From contig NZ_JAODTZ010000024.1 in assembly GCF_025399795.1 (NCBI RefSeq), forward strand, positions 1 through 64,000: a DNA stretch of 64,000 nucleotides, read 5' to 3'. Position numbers and translations under genes: made by a program. Positions 47,606 to 56,073 of the stretch are shown one piece after another. Below the pieces are notes generated by a model. It saw only the letters and a program-made list of their open reading frames with translations, made no database searches and was not told the DNA's origin. Within the stretch, counting starts at the first letter, position 1, and each line of letters starts with the position of its first letter. Origin of the DNA: Streptomyces rhizosphaerihabitans. GTDB taxonomy: Bacteria; Actinomycetota; Actinomycetes; Streptomycetales; Streptomycetaceae.

Positions 47606-48427
47606 ATGGCGATGGTCGACACCGGTGGACTCCGGTTGCACGTACAGCGGATCGGCCCCCGGGACGGCCGGGCGGCCACCGCGACCGCGGTACTGGTCCA
47701 CGGTCTGCTCACCGACAGCCTGGCCAGCTACTACTTCACCGTGGCGCCCGCCTTCGCGGCGGCCGGCCTCGACGTCGTCATGTACGACCTGCGGGGCCAC
47801 GGCCGCAGCGAACGCCCGTCCGACGGCTACACTCTGGACCACAACATCGACGACCTCCGGGCGCTGCTGGACCGGCTGGCGGTGACCGGACCGGTGCACC
47901 TGGTCGGCAACTCCTACGGCGGGACGATCGCCTTCGGCTTCGCGGCCCGCCACCCGGAGCGTGTGGCCAGCGTGTCCCTGATCGAGTCCGAACCGGCCAC
48001 CGCCGCCTGGGCGTCGAAGCTCGGCGGCATCCTCGACCGGGTGGTGGCCCAACTGGCGCACAACGAGCCCGAAGCCCTCGCGTGGATCACGGCGAACCGT
48101 GGCCACAACACGGCCCGGCTGGCCCGGGGCGCGGCCCGGCTCGCCCGGGACACCACTCTCGGACAGGACATCCCGGCCAGCGGCGTCCTGACGAACGATC
48201 AGATCGCCGCGATGCGCCGTCCCGTGCTCGGCGTGTACGGGGGTGACTCCGACCTCGCCGAACTCGCGCCCTGGTTGGGGTCGTTGCTGCCGGACTGCCG
48301 GACGGTGGTGATACCGGGACACGAGCACTCGGTTCTGGTGGAGGCGGCCGGGACCGTGGGCGGTCACATCCTGGCGCTGATCCAGGGGACTTCGGCGGCC
48401 CGGAGCGTGGGGGCCGAGGCCCGGTGA
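47606..48427 (+). CDS. Alpha/beta hydrolase, probable chain-release thioesterase
   Basis: 273 aa, start three bases after the ACP stop. Oxyanion motif LVHGLLTD, nucleophile elbow GNSYGG, Asp in VYGGDSDLAEL and His in IPGHEHSVLVE form a complete triad. The position after a free ACP suggests it releases the finished acyl chain or transfers it. A general esterase role cannot be excluded. Confidence 0.85.
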   Translation: MAMVDTGGLRLHVQRIGPRDGRAATATAVLVHGLLTDSLASYYFTVAPAFAAAGLDVVMYDLRGHGRSERPSDGYTLDHNIDDLRALLDRLAVTGPVHLVGNSYGGTIAFGFAARHPERVASVSLIESEPATAAWASKLGGILDRVVAQLAHNEPEALAWITANRGHNTARLARGAARLARDTTLGQDIPASGVLTNDQIAAMRRPVLGVYGGDSDLAELAPWLGSLLPDCRTVVIPGHEHSVLVEAAGTVGGHILALIQGTSAARSVGAEAR

Positions 48428-49698
48428 GCGGATTCCTGTTCGTGGTACCGCCATTGGTCGGGCACATCAACCCGGCCGTCGGGGTCGCCGACCTGCTGCT
48501 CGCGCGCGGGCACCGGGTGGCGTGGGCCTGCGCCGACCCCGGTCTCGTGGGACGCCTCGCGGGTGACCGGGCCCCGGTGTTTCCGTGCGCCGGGCCGGTA
48601 CCGGGGGTGGGCGAGGCGCGGCGGCCTCCCGGCCTGCGGGGGCCGGAGGCGCTGAAGTTCCTGTGGGAGTGGTATCTGCTGCCGCTGGCCGAGGCCATGG
48701 CGCCGGGGGTGCGGGCGGCGGTCGGGACGTTCCGTCCGGACGTGGTCGTCGCCGACCAGCAGGCGTTCTCGGGTGGACTGGTCGCCGAGCGGGCGGGGCT
48801 GCCGTGGGCCACCTCGGCGACCACCTCGGCCGAGTTCGCCGACCCGCTGGCCGGGCTGCCGAGGGTCGCGGAGTGGCTGGCGGAGCGCCTGGCGGGCCTG
48901 CGCGGGTCCGTCGGGGATCCGGCGGGCGACACCGATCCGCGGTTCTCGCCGCATCTGGTGCTGGCGTTCAGCACGGTGGAGCTGGCCGGTCCGCCGGCCG
49001 CCGCGCGGGGCGGCCCGATCCGCTGGGTCGGCCCCTCGATCACGGCCAGACCGGCCGCGGCCGGCTTCCCCTGGGACTGGCTCGACCCCGGTCGGGCCAC
49101 GGTGCTGGTGACCCTCGGCACCGCGAACGCGGACGCCGGCGGGCGCTTCCTCGCCGTCTGCCGGGAAGCCCTGCGCGCACGGGCCGACCGGGTGCAGGGG
49201 GTTGTCGTCGACCCGGGGAACACCCTGGGCGCGGACGCCGTCTCGTCACGGGGCGACATCCCGTCCCCGGACGGCACCGGTGCTCCGTACGGCACCAGGG
49301 CTCCGTACGGCGCTCAGCCCTCGCCCGACCACGACAAGGACCTGCTGGTCCTGCCCGCTGTACCCCAACTCGCCCTCCTCGAAAGGGTCGACGCCGTGGT
49401 CTGCCATGCCGGTCACAACACCGTGTGCGAGGCGCTGTGGCACGGGGTTCCGCTCGTGGTGGCGCCCATCCGCGACGACCAGCCGGTGGTGGCCGGGCAG
49501 GTGGTGGACGCGGGGGCGGGCGTCCGGGTCAGGTTCGGCCGGGTGACCGCCGCCAAGCTGGGCGCCGCGCTCGACGCCGTGCTGCACGAACCCGGGCACC
49601 GCGCGGCCGCCGAGCGGATCGGTACGGCGTTCCGCGCCGCCGGCGGTGCAACGGCGGCGGCTGACAGCCTCGAACAACTCGCCTGGGAGTACCGATGA
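48424..49698 (+). CDS. Glycosyltransferase, GT1 (MGT/UGT-like)
   Basis: 424 aa, GTG overlapping the hydrolase stop (GTGA). The N-terminal acceptor domain (FLFVVPPLVGHINPAVGVADLLLARGH) is typical of macrolide-type GT1 enzymes. The C-terminal donor domain has VDAVVCHAGHNTVCEALWHGVPLVV and DDQPVVAGQVVDAGAGVR. It uses an NDP-sugar to glycosylate a small hydrophobic acceptor. An Asp/Pro-rich insertion (~275-305) interrupts the linker. In this operon the acceptor is probably the PKS-made lipid or alcohol. Confidence 0.88.
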   Translation: MSGFLFVVPPLVGHINPAVGVADLLLARGHRVAWACADPGLVGRLAGDRAPVFPCAGPVPGVGEARRPPGLRGPEALKFLWEWYLLPLAEAMAPGVRAAVGTFRPDVVVADQQAFSGGLVAERAGLPWATSATTSAEFADPLAGLPRVAEWLAERLAGLRGSVGDPAGDTDPRFSPHLVLAFSTVELAGPPAAARGGPIRWVGPSITARPAAAGFPWDWLDPGRATVLVTLGTANADAGGRFLAVCREALRARADRVQGVVVDPGNTLGADAVSSRGDIPSPDGTGAPYGTRAPYGAQPSPDHDKDLLVLPAVPQLALLERVDAVVCHAGHNTVCEALWHGVPLVVAPIRDDQPVVAGQVVDAGAGVRVRFGRVTAAKLGAALDAVLHEPGHRAAAERIGTAFRAAGGATAAADSLEQLAWEYR

Positions 49699-50891
49699 GT
49701 GAGCAGACGGATCGACCGACCGGGCAAGCCGCCGAGCAGCCGCCCTGGCAGGACGCTGGCGAACCGGCGGGACAGGACCCCAGGGAACCCCCCGAGCAGC
49801 CGGCCGGGCAGGACGTCGAGGAACCGGTCAGGGAGCCCAGCCGTGCCGAGCGGGTGGCCGGGCTGCGCCCCGGCTACCTGGCCGATCTGGCCGAGGGCGC
49901 GGGCCGCTTCTTCGAGCCGCCGCGCACCACCTGCCCCTGGTGCGGCTCCGGTCGGCTGACCACCCGTCTGCGCACGACCGACCTGCTCCAGCACAAGCCG
50001 GGCCGGTTCGTCCTCGACCGGTGCGACGCCTGCGGGCACGTCTTCCAGAACCCCCGGCTGAGCGAGGCCGGGCTGGAGTTCTACTACCGCGACTTCTACG
50101 ACGGGCTCGGCGAGAAGAGACTCGGCGACACCTTCGGCGGCCGCGCCGGGATGTACCGCGACCGTGCCGAGTCGATGCTGCCGTACGACTCCGTCCCGAA
50201 GACCTGGCTCGACGTCGGCACCGGGCACGGCCACTTCTGCGCGACCGCCCGCGAGGTGCTGCCCGGCACGGCGTTCGACGGTCTCGACTTCACGGACGGC
50301 GTCGAACTCGCCGCCCGCGAGGGCCGGGTGGAGCACGGCTACCGCGGCGCCTTCCCCGACCTGGCACCGGAACTCGCCGCCCGCTACGACGTGGTGAGCA
50401 TGTTCCACTACCTGGAGCACAGCACCGACCCCGACCGTGAGCTGAGGGCCGCGTGGCAGGCGGTGCGGCCCGGCGGCCATCTGCTCATCGAGGTCCCGGA
50501 CCCCGAGAGCCGCTACGCCCGGCTGTTGGGCCGCTGGTGGCTGCCCTGGCTCCAGCCGCAGCACCTGCACTTCGTGCCGGTCGCCAATCTGCGCCACCGA
50601 CTGGCGGAGCTGGGGTTCACGGTGGTGGCGCAGCAGCATGCCGAGGCGCACGATCCGGTGGACCTGCTCGCGGCCGTCTGGCTGGCGCTGGACCACGCCG
50701 CTCCGCGCGAGGACGCGCCCTGGCTGCCGAGGCCGCCGGGCGCGCTGCGGCGGGCCGGGCGTACGGCCCTGCTGGTCGCGGGGATCCCGGCCCTGGTCCT
50801 GGCCACGCTGCTGGACCGGTTCGCGGTCCGCCCGCTCGCGCACCGGCTCGGCGTGTCCAACGCCTACCGCCTGGTGGCCCGCCGGGACTGA
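49695..50891 (+). CDS. SAM-dependent methyltransferase with N-terminal zinc-ribbon and C-terminal hydrophobic tail
   Basis: 398 aa, ATG overlapping the GT stop (ATGA). A Pro/Gln/Glu-rich disordered N-terminus (1-50) precedes a zinc-ribbon (TTCPWCGSG ... LDRCDACGHVFQNPRLS) and a class I methyltransferase with motif I WLDVGTGHGHFCATA and SMFHYLEHSTDPDREL, like methyltransferase-type-12 proteins. A hydrophobic helix (ALLVAGIPALVLATLL) near the end suggests membrane contact, fitting a lipid substrate. It is the last gene of the operon. Confidence 0.85.
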   Translation: MSEQTDRPTGQAAEQPPWQDAGEPAGQDPREPPEQPAGQDVEEPVREPSRAERVAGLRPGYLADLAEGAGRFFEPPRTTCPWCGSGRLTTRLRTTDLLQHKPGRFVLDRCDACGHVFQNPRLSEAGLEFYYRDFYDGLGEKRLGDTFGGRAGMYRDRAESMLPYDSVPKTWLDVGTGHGHFCATAREVLPGTAFDGLDFTDGVELAAREGRVEHGYRGAFPDLAPELAARYDVVSMFHYLEHSTDPDRELRAAWQAVRPGGHLLIEVPDPESRYARLLGRWWLPWLQPQHLHFVPVANLRHRLAELGFTVVAQQHAEAHDPVDLLAAVWLALDHAAPREDAPWLPRPPGALRRAGRTALLVAGIPALVLATLLDRFAVRPLAHRLGVSNAYRLVARRD

Positions 50892-50984
50892 CCCGTGCAC
50901 GGCTCCGAAAGCCGTGGGCGGACAGGCGGGAGGGTCGGTCATCACGCGCCCGGAGCCCGGCGTGGACCCGCTGTTCCCACGACC

Positions 50985-51561
50985 GGTACCGCGGCTGGGG
51001 CGACGTGGTCATCTTCGCCGCGTGCACCGCCGCACGGATCGGCGAGGTCTCAGGCTGCCGCGTCGGAGACATCGACACCACCCAGTGGATCCGGACCGTG
51101 CGGCGTCAGACCACACCCGCGCCCGGCGGGCTGACCGACAAGGGCTCCAAGGGCAAGCGGGCCCGCAAAGTCCCCATCGTCGAGGAGATCCGCCCCCTCG
51201 TCGCCCAGCGCATCCTGTCCGCCGGCCCCAATTCCGACGCCCGCCTGTTCACCGGCCCACGCGGCGGACGCATCTCCACCGCCGTCCTGCGCGACGCCAC
51301 ACACTGGGACGACGTGGTCGCCGAGCTCGGCTACGAGCACCTGCGCCGCCATGACCTCCGGCACACCGGACCGACCTGGTTCGCCGACGCCGGAGTCCAA
51401 GTACACGTCCTCCGCAGGATCGCCGGCCACGGGCCACTGACCACCGCCACCTGCACCCGGACATGCACAAGATCACGGCCGCCGGACCAGCGCTCTCCGT
51501 ACACCTCAGCGTGCTGCGCGCACCGCGCTCGCTGCCGAGCCCGATCGTCCTGACCCGCTGA
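50985..51561 (+). pseudogene. int: Tyrosine-type integrase, C-terminal part with frameshift at the catalytic Tyr
   Basis: The frame reads WGDVVIFAACTAARIGEVSG (first catalytic Arg), a Lys-bearing hairpin, then HDLRHTGPTWFADAGVQ (His-x-x-Arg) and RIAGHGPLTTA. Family members continue with (T)QRYLHPDMHKIT-like sequence. Here LHPDMHKITAAGPALSVHL appears in another frame right after TTA, as if ~10 bases including most of the Tyr codon were deleted. The shifted frame ends at TGA 51559. The N-terminal half is also missing. It lies ~100 bp from the intact tRNA, as expected of an int gene beside its att site. Confidence 0.8.
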
Positions 51562-51577
51562 CCTCGGTCAAGCACGC

Positions 51578-51597
51578 CGGTCCCCAACCGGTCCCCA
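51578..51597 (+). repeat. Candidate integrase arm site, right end
   Basis: CGGTCCCCAACCGGTCCCCA, 19/20 identical to 32457-32476 in direct orientation, 60 bp inside the right att core. In a circular form the two copies would flank the core as P and P' arms. Confidence 0.5.
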
Positions 51598-51609
51598 AAA
51601 ATGATCAAG

Positions 51610-51639
51610 GGCCGGTTTCGGATAACTCCGAAACCGGCC
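51610..51639 (-). terminator. 13-bp hairpin terminator after tRNA-Pro
   Basis: A perfect 13-bp stem (51610-51622 and 51627-51639), loop TAAC, ~22 bases beyond the 3' end of the minus-strand tRNA. By position it came with the island and replaced the original terminator, now at 32267. Confidence 0.75.
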
Positions 51640-51657
51640 CCGACCTGCGACTGTCTC

Positions 51658-51734
<77 letters not shown>

Positions 51735-51905
51735 ATGCGTCTCACTCGCGGTGCCCCGCGTGTTCACGCATCCGAACCCTACCGCACGTCGGTGGATGAC
51801 CGCGCACGCATTGTCATCGTCCCAGCGCAGGCGGGGTCGCCGTACGCGGGCGGGCTCGCCGTACGGGCGGAAGGGTTCGCCGTACGAGGCGGGAAGGGGG
51901 CGCCG

Positions 51906-52829
51906 TCAGGCTGGTTCGTCCAAGTCGGCCGCGGCCGACCGGAGTGCGTCGGCCAGCCGGGCGGCCGGTTCCGGCAAGGGGTGCGGAAGGCGGGCGAGGA
52001 CGAGCCGGCGCCGCTCCTCGGGACCGCCCTTCACCGACAGGATCCGTACGCCGGCCGGCGCGGCGGGGGCCAGCGAGGCGGGAACGGTGGTCAGACCGCA
52101 GCCCGCGGCCACCAGATGCAGTTTGGCCAGCCAGTCACGGGCGGTGTGGGCGATCACAGGACGCTCGTCCAGTCCCGGCCAGACGCCCATCAGCCGCTCG
52201 TCGCCGACGGACGAACCGGCGATCCAGCGCTGTCCCCGCAGGTCGGCGACGTCGACGGAGTCAGCGGCGGCGAGCGGATGGGTCACCGGCACCGCGAGCC
52301 GCAGACTGCGTTCGGCGAGCGTCCGCACGGTCAGCGGGGGCGACTCGCCGTCCAAGGGCCGGAACGGCGGCGCCGAGGCGAGCAGGGCCAGGTCCAGGGT
52401 GCCGGCCCGCAGCGCGCGGACCAGCGCGGGGGTACTGCCCTCGCGGGTGCTGACGGTGATCGACGGGTGGCTGCGGCGCAGTGCGGCGACGGCGCGGGGC
52501 AGCAGGACGGCGCCCGCGCTGGCGAACCAGCCGAGGCGGACGGTCCCGGCCTCGGCGGGCAGCCCGGCGAGTTCCCGTGCCGTCGCGTCGATCTCGTCGA
52601 GAACCGTCACGGCCCGGCGCAGTACGACGTGTCCGGCCGCGGTCAGCCGCACGCCGTCCCTGCGCCGCTCCAACAGCGGTGCCCGTGCGGCCCGTTCGAG
52701 CGAGGCGATCTGCCGGGACACGGCGGACTGGGTGTAGCCGAGCGCCCCGGCCGCCGCGGTGAGCGTGCCCCGCTCGGCCACCTCACGGAAGACCCGCAGG
52801 GCGACCAGTGAGACGTCGGTGAAGTCCAT
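51906..52829 (-). CDS. LysR-family transcriptional regulator
   Basis: 307 aa. N-terminal winged HTH (FREVAERGTLTAAAGALGYTQSAVSRQIASLERAARAPL) and the usual periplasmic-binding-like co-inducer domain (VRLGWFASAGAVLLPRAVAAL ...). Divergent from the SDR gene with ~70 bp between starts; LysR proteins commonly control the divergent neighbour. An ACCTGAGCAGGT element (52848-52859) in the gap is a candidate site. A role for the hydroxyquinol operon 2 kb away is possible but not shown. Confidence 0.92.
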   Translation of the reverse strand: MDFTDVSLVALRVFREVAERGTLTAAAGALGYTQSAVSRQIASLERAARAPLLERRRDGVRLTAAGHVVLRRAVTVLDEIDATARELAGLPAEAGTVRLGWFASAGAVLLPRAVAALRRSHPSITVSTREGSTPALVRALRAGTLDLALLASAPPFRPLDGESPPLTVRTLAERSLRLAVPVTHPLAAADSVDVADLRGQRWIAGSSVGDERLMGVWPGLDERPVIAHTARDWLAKLHLVAAGCGLTTVPASLAPAAPAGVRILSVKGGPEERRRLVLARLPHPLPEPAARLADALRSAAADLDEPA

Positions 52830-52847
52830 GACGATTACGCATACCAG

Positions 52848-52859
52848 ACCTGAGCAGGT
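52848..52859. promoter_or_regulatory. Candidate operator between lysR and SDR genes
   Basis: ACCTG-AG-CAGGT inverted repeat in the divergent intergenic region, preceded by TTACGCATA. It is a plausible LysR-type binding site from its position. Confidence 0.35.
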
Positions 52860-52900
52860 TTCGTTGGACGCATGGCCGAGGTGTTCCTAGCGTGGTGGGC

Positions 52901-53797
52901 ATGACCAACTCACGCATCGCTCTTGTCACCGGAGCCAATCAGGGGCTCGGCTTCGCGCTCGCCGAAGGGCTCGCCGCCCGGATGGGCCGCGGTGACCTGG
53001 TCCTGCTCACCGGGCGCGACGCCCACCGGGTCGCCGACGCCGCCGCGCGGGTCAACGCGTCCGCGGCCACCGTGAGCCGGGTCGAGGGCCGCGTCCTCGA
53101 CGTCACCGACGCGCGGGCTGTTGGGGAGCTGGCGGCCGAACTCGGTACGCGCCACGGCGGGGTGGACATCGTGGTGTCCAACGCGAGCGCCATGCTGACG
53201 CCTGAGCGGTCGCAGTCCGAGCAGGCCGACGCCTTCATCGATGTCGCCAACGGGGGCGCGCACGCGGTGCTGCGCTCCTTCGGCCCCGTACTGCGCCCCG
53301 GTGGGCGGCTGATCGTCGTGGCCAGTTCGCTGGGCACGCTGGGCCATCTCGACGCCCGGCTGCATCCGCTCTTCGACGGCGCGTCGCTCGACGAGGTGGA
53401 GGCGGCGGTCGAGTCCTGGCGGGCCGCCGTGCACGCGGGCACCGAGCGGGAACTCGGCTGGCCCCAGTGGATCAACGTGCCGTCCAAGGTGGCCCAGGTC
53501 GCCGCCGTGCGGGCGGTCGCGGCCGGGCGCCGGGACGCCGACCTGGCCCTCGGCACCCTGGTCGCGGCGGTCTGCCCGGGACTCGTGGACACACCGTTGT
53601 CGCGCCCGTGGTTCACGGACTTCAGCCAGGCGCAGACCCCGGCGCAGGCCGCCGTCGCGATCCTCGATCTGCTGCTGCGCGAGAAGGCCGATCCGGCGCA
53701 GTACGGCGAACTGGTGCGGTTCGGTGAGGTCCTGCCGTGGCACGCGGGGAGGCCGCCGCGTCACCAGGAGCGGCTTCTCAACTCGTACGGGCCGTAA
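52901..53797 (+). CDS. SDR-family protein with Asn in place of catalytic Tyr
   Basis: 298 aa, ATG chosen (a GTG lies three codons upstream). Rossmann motif LVTGANQGLGFALAEGL, NAG-like VSNASAM and Ser in VASSLGTLGH are present as in carbonyl-reductase-type SDRs. The YxxxK motif reads NVPSK (in QWINVPSKVAQV), so the catalytic Tyr is absent while Lys is kept. It may be catalytically altered or use another residue. C-terminal AAVCPGLVDTPLSRPWF is typical of the family. Confidence 0.85.
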   Translation: MTNSRIALVTGANQGLGFALAEGLAARMGRGDLVLLTGRDAHRVADAAARVNASAATVSRVEGRVLDVTDARAVGELAAELGTRHGGVDIVVSNASAMLTPERSQSEQADAFIDVANGGAHAVLRSFGPVLRPGGRLIVVASSLGTLGHLDARLHPLFDGASLDEVEAAVESWRAAVHAGTERELGWPQWINVPSKVAQVAAVRAVAAGRRDADLALGTLVAAVCPGLVDTPLSRPWFTDFSQAQTPAQAAVAILDLLLREKADPAQYGELVRFGEVLPWHAGRPPRHQERLLNSYGP

Positions 53798-53855
53798 CGG
53801 CATCGGCCGGTGGTGGGTGACGCCGGGCGCGCTTCACCCACCACCGGACCACCGG

Positions 53856-54623
53856 TCAGGCGTTGGGGTCGAACGCGATGCCGGCCGGCTTGGCCTTCGT
53901 CAGGTGGGAGTTGAAGTTGCCGTCCTTGAGGCCGAACACGGCGCTGCCGAAGTCGTACGCGCTCAACTTGTCACGCAGTCCGGCGGGGTAGCCGTTCCAG
54001 CCGACCAGCGTCGGGAACTGCCAGGTGTGGTAACTGTTCTCCGGCGGCTCGTCGTTGGTGTTCGCGGGCCGGAAGCAGTGCGTGCCGATGCCGTCCTTGT
54101 GGTAGACGACCTTGGGGTGCGTCCCGTCCCAGCGGATCTGGTCCCGCGTGTAGATGTTGAAGTTGCCGTGGGCCGACGTGGACACGTACTTGGCCTCGTT
54201 GTCCTGGACCCACACCACGACGTGCTCCCAGTCGTTGCGGTGCCCGCCGAGGCCGCTGCCGACGACGGCCTGGTCCTTCTCCATGTAGAGGCCGTAGATG
54301 ATGGCGCACCAGCCGTTGTTGCACTTCTCGCGGGAGTACCCGTTGGTGTTGTCGAGGTCCCAGGAGTCGTGACAGTGGCCGTTCAGGGCCCCGGAGGGGT
54401 TCAGGCCGGGATTGACGGTGCCGTCGGGGCCGATGGCGGGCGTCGGGTAGCAGCCGTCGGTGTCGTAGTCGAAGGCCGGCTGGAACGTCGACTCCAGTCC
54501 GTCCGCGTTCCCGGGCAAGGCGGTGGGCGGGTCGGCGAGGGCGCTGCCCGGAAAGGCGACGACCAGCGCGACGGCGCTGCCGAGGACGAGCGAGACCTTG
54601 CGGGTCCGCGAGCTTCTTGTCAC
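53856..54623 (-). CDS. Secreted NPP1/NLP-family (necrosis-inducing-like) protein
   Basis: 255 aa from GTG with GGAGG six bases upstream; a longer upstream frame is not preferred. Signal peptide with hydrophobic core SLVLGSAVALVVAFPGSALA-DP. The NLP core includes CHDSWDLDNTNGYSREKCNNGWCAIIYGLYMEKD and the heptapeptide-like GHRNDWEHVVVW, where the metal-binding His, Asp and Glu are kept and one His of GHRHDWE is Asn. Cys residues suit an extracellular protein. NLPs of plant pathogens bind sphingolipids and lyse plant membranes; many bacterial ones are uncharacterised. Confidence 0.9.
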   Translation of the reverse strand: MTRSSRTRKVSLVLGSAVALVVAFPGSALADPPTALPGNADGLESTFQPAFDYDTDGCYPTPAIGPDGTVNPGLNPSGALNGHCHDSWDLDNTNGYSREKCNNGWCAIIYGLYMEKDQAVVGSGLGGHRNDWEHVVVWVQDNEAKYVSTSAHGNFNIYTRDQIRWDGTHPKVVYHKDGIGTHCFRPANTNDEPPENSYHTWQFPTLVGWNGYPAGLRDKLSAYDFGSAVFGLKDGNFNSHLTKAKPAGIAFDPNA

Positions 54624-54990
54624 TGCTTCCTCCAGATCGACCGCGGCGTGGGGGCGGGGCAGACCAGGCGGTCGTCTTGGCATGCCCAGATCAGCCTTCC
54701 GGGCGGGCGCGGAAAACACCAGAGGTCGCGGGTGTCAGAGCGATGAAGGATCTACCAATGGGGAGGGTGAGGCGGCCCGTTGGGGGCCGCCGGATCCCTT
54801 TTGACCCCAACTCTCCTTCTATGCAGTCCAGTTGCCACCGGGAGCAGGGGCCGAGGGGTGCCTCGTGGGTCGCCGGCGATCTTCCGCGTCCCGCGCGGCG
54901 GACCAACGGCCGGGGCAGGCGTGCCGCTTCGCGAACGGCGCCCGGACGGGGCCGGGTCGACGGGACCCGGCGGAAATCGTCGGACAGGCC
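54624..54990. other. Intergenic region between NLP and maleylacetate reductase genes
   Basis: 367 bp with no recognisable gene. It holds an 8-bp GGCGGCCC/GGGCCGCC hairpin (54771-54778 and 54784-54791) near an AT-richer patch. The NLP promoter probably lies between ~54630 and 54800 on the minus strand. Confidence 0.4.
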
Positions 54991-56073
54991 CTACGCGTCC
55001 TCGCTCCGCGGCTCCCATCCTTCGTACGCGGCCGTCAGCAGCCCCAGGACGCCGTTCGCGGTGACCTCGCGGGGGTTGGGGTAGGACTCCGCGGCGACCT
55101 GCGTCGCCGCACGGGCCAAGTCGGCTTCCTTCAGGCCGAGTTCGGCGAGGGTACGGGGAGCGCCGAGACCTCCCGCGAGCTCCCGCAGGGCGCGGGGGAC
55201 GTCGTCGGTGTCCATGGCCCGCGACAGGACGGCGATCGCCTGCGGCGCGGCGGCCGCGTTGTAGGCGAGGGCGTACGGGAGGACCACGGTGTGGGTCTCG
55301 GCGTGCGGCAGTCCGAAGGTGCCGCCGAGGACATGGCACAGCTTGTGGTGCAGGCCCATGGTGGTCGCACCGAGGCAGGTCCCGCAGAGCCAGGCGGCGT
55401 AGAGGGCCCGGCCGCGCGCCTCCGGATCGCCGGGGGCCGCCGCCACCGCGGGAAGGGCGCCAGTCATCGCCCGTACGCCCTCCTCGGCCATCAGGGAGAC
55501 GATCGGGGAGGCGTCGGGGGCGTACAGCGCCTCGACCGCGTGCGCGAGGGCGTTGACGCCGCTGGTCACCGAGAGCGGGACCGGGAGGCCGAGGGTGAGC
55601 TCGGGGTCGTAGACGACACAGCGGGGCTGTACGGAGGAGTCGCGACCGGTGCGCTTGACCCCGTGCTCGGTCAGGCCCCACACCGACGTCATCTCGGAGC
55701 CGGAGTAGGTGGAGGGCACGGCGATCAGCGGGAGGCCGGTGCGCAGCGCGATGGCCTTGCCGAGGCCGATCGCGGAGCCGCCGCCGACGGCGACACAGCC
55801 GTCGGCGCCCGCCGCGCGCGCCACCTCGGCCGCCTCGTCGGCGACCTCCACGGGTACGTGCATCCGGGCGCCGGTGTGCACCCCCACGCAGCTGTCGCCG
55901 AGCGCGTCCGCCACCGACCGTGCGGCCTCCGCGCCCCGGCTGCCGCACACCACGAGCACCCGGTGCAGTCCGAGCCGCGCGGCCTCCCCCGGTGTCGCGG
56001 TCACCGAGGCACCGGGCCGGAAGACGACCCGGGCCGGCCGGGTCTCGTAGGAGAAGTCCAGCGGGGTGGTCAT
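54991..56073 (-). CDS. Maleylacetate reductase
   Basis: 360 aa, ATG overlapping the dioxygenase stop (ATGA). Iron-containing alcohol dehydrogenase fold: nucleotide-binding GCVAVGGGSAIGLGKAIAL, PSTYSGSEMTSVWG, and metal-type histidines in VNALAHAVEAL and GLHHKLCHVLGGTFGLPHAETH. It reduces maleylacetate to 3-oxoadipate with NAD(P)H. Together with the upstream dioxygenase it forms the lower part of resorcinol/hydroxyquinol degradation. Confidence 0.93.
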   Translation of the reverse strand: MTTPLDFSYETRPARVVFRPGASVTATPGEAARLGLHRVLVVCGSRGAEAARSVADALGDSCVGVHTGARMHVPVEVADEAAEVARAAGADGCVAVGGGSAIGLGKAIALRTGLPLIAVPSTYSGSEMTSVWGLTEHGVKRTGRDSSVQPRCVVYDPELTLGLPVPLSVTSGVNALAHAVEALYAPDASPIVSLMAEEGVRAMTGALPAVAAAPGDPEARGRALYAAWLCGTCLGATTMGLHHKLCHVLGGTFGLPHAETHTVVLPYALAYNAAAAPQAIAVLSRAMDTDDVPRALRELAGGLGAPRTLAELGLKEADLARAATQVAAESYPNPREVTANGVLGLLTAAYEGWEPRSEDA

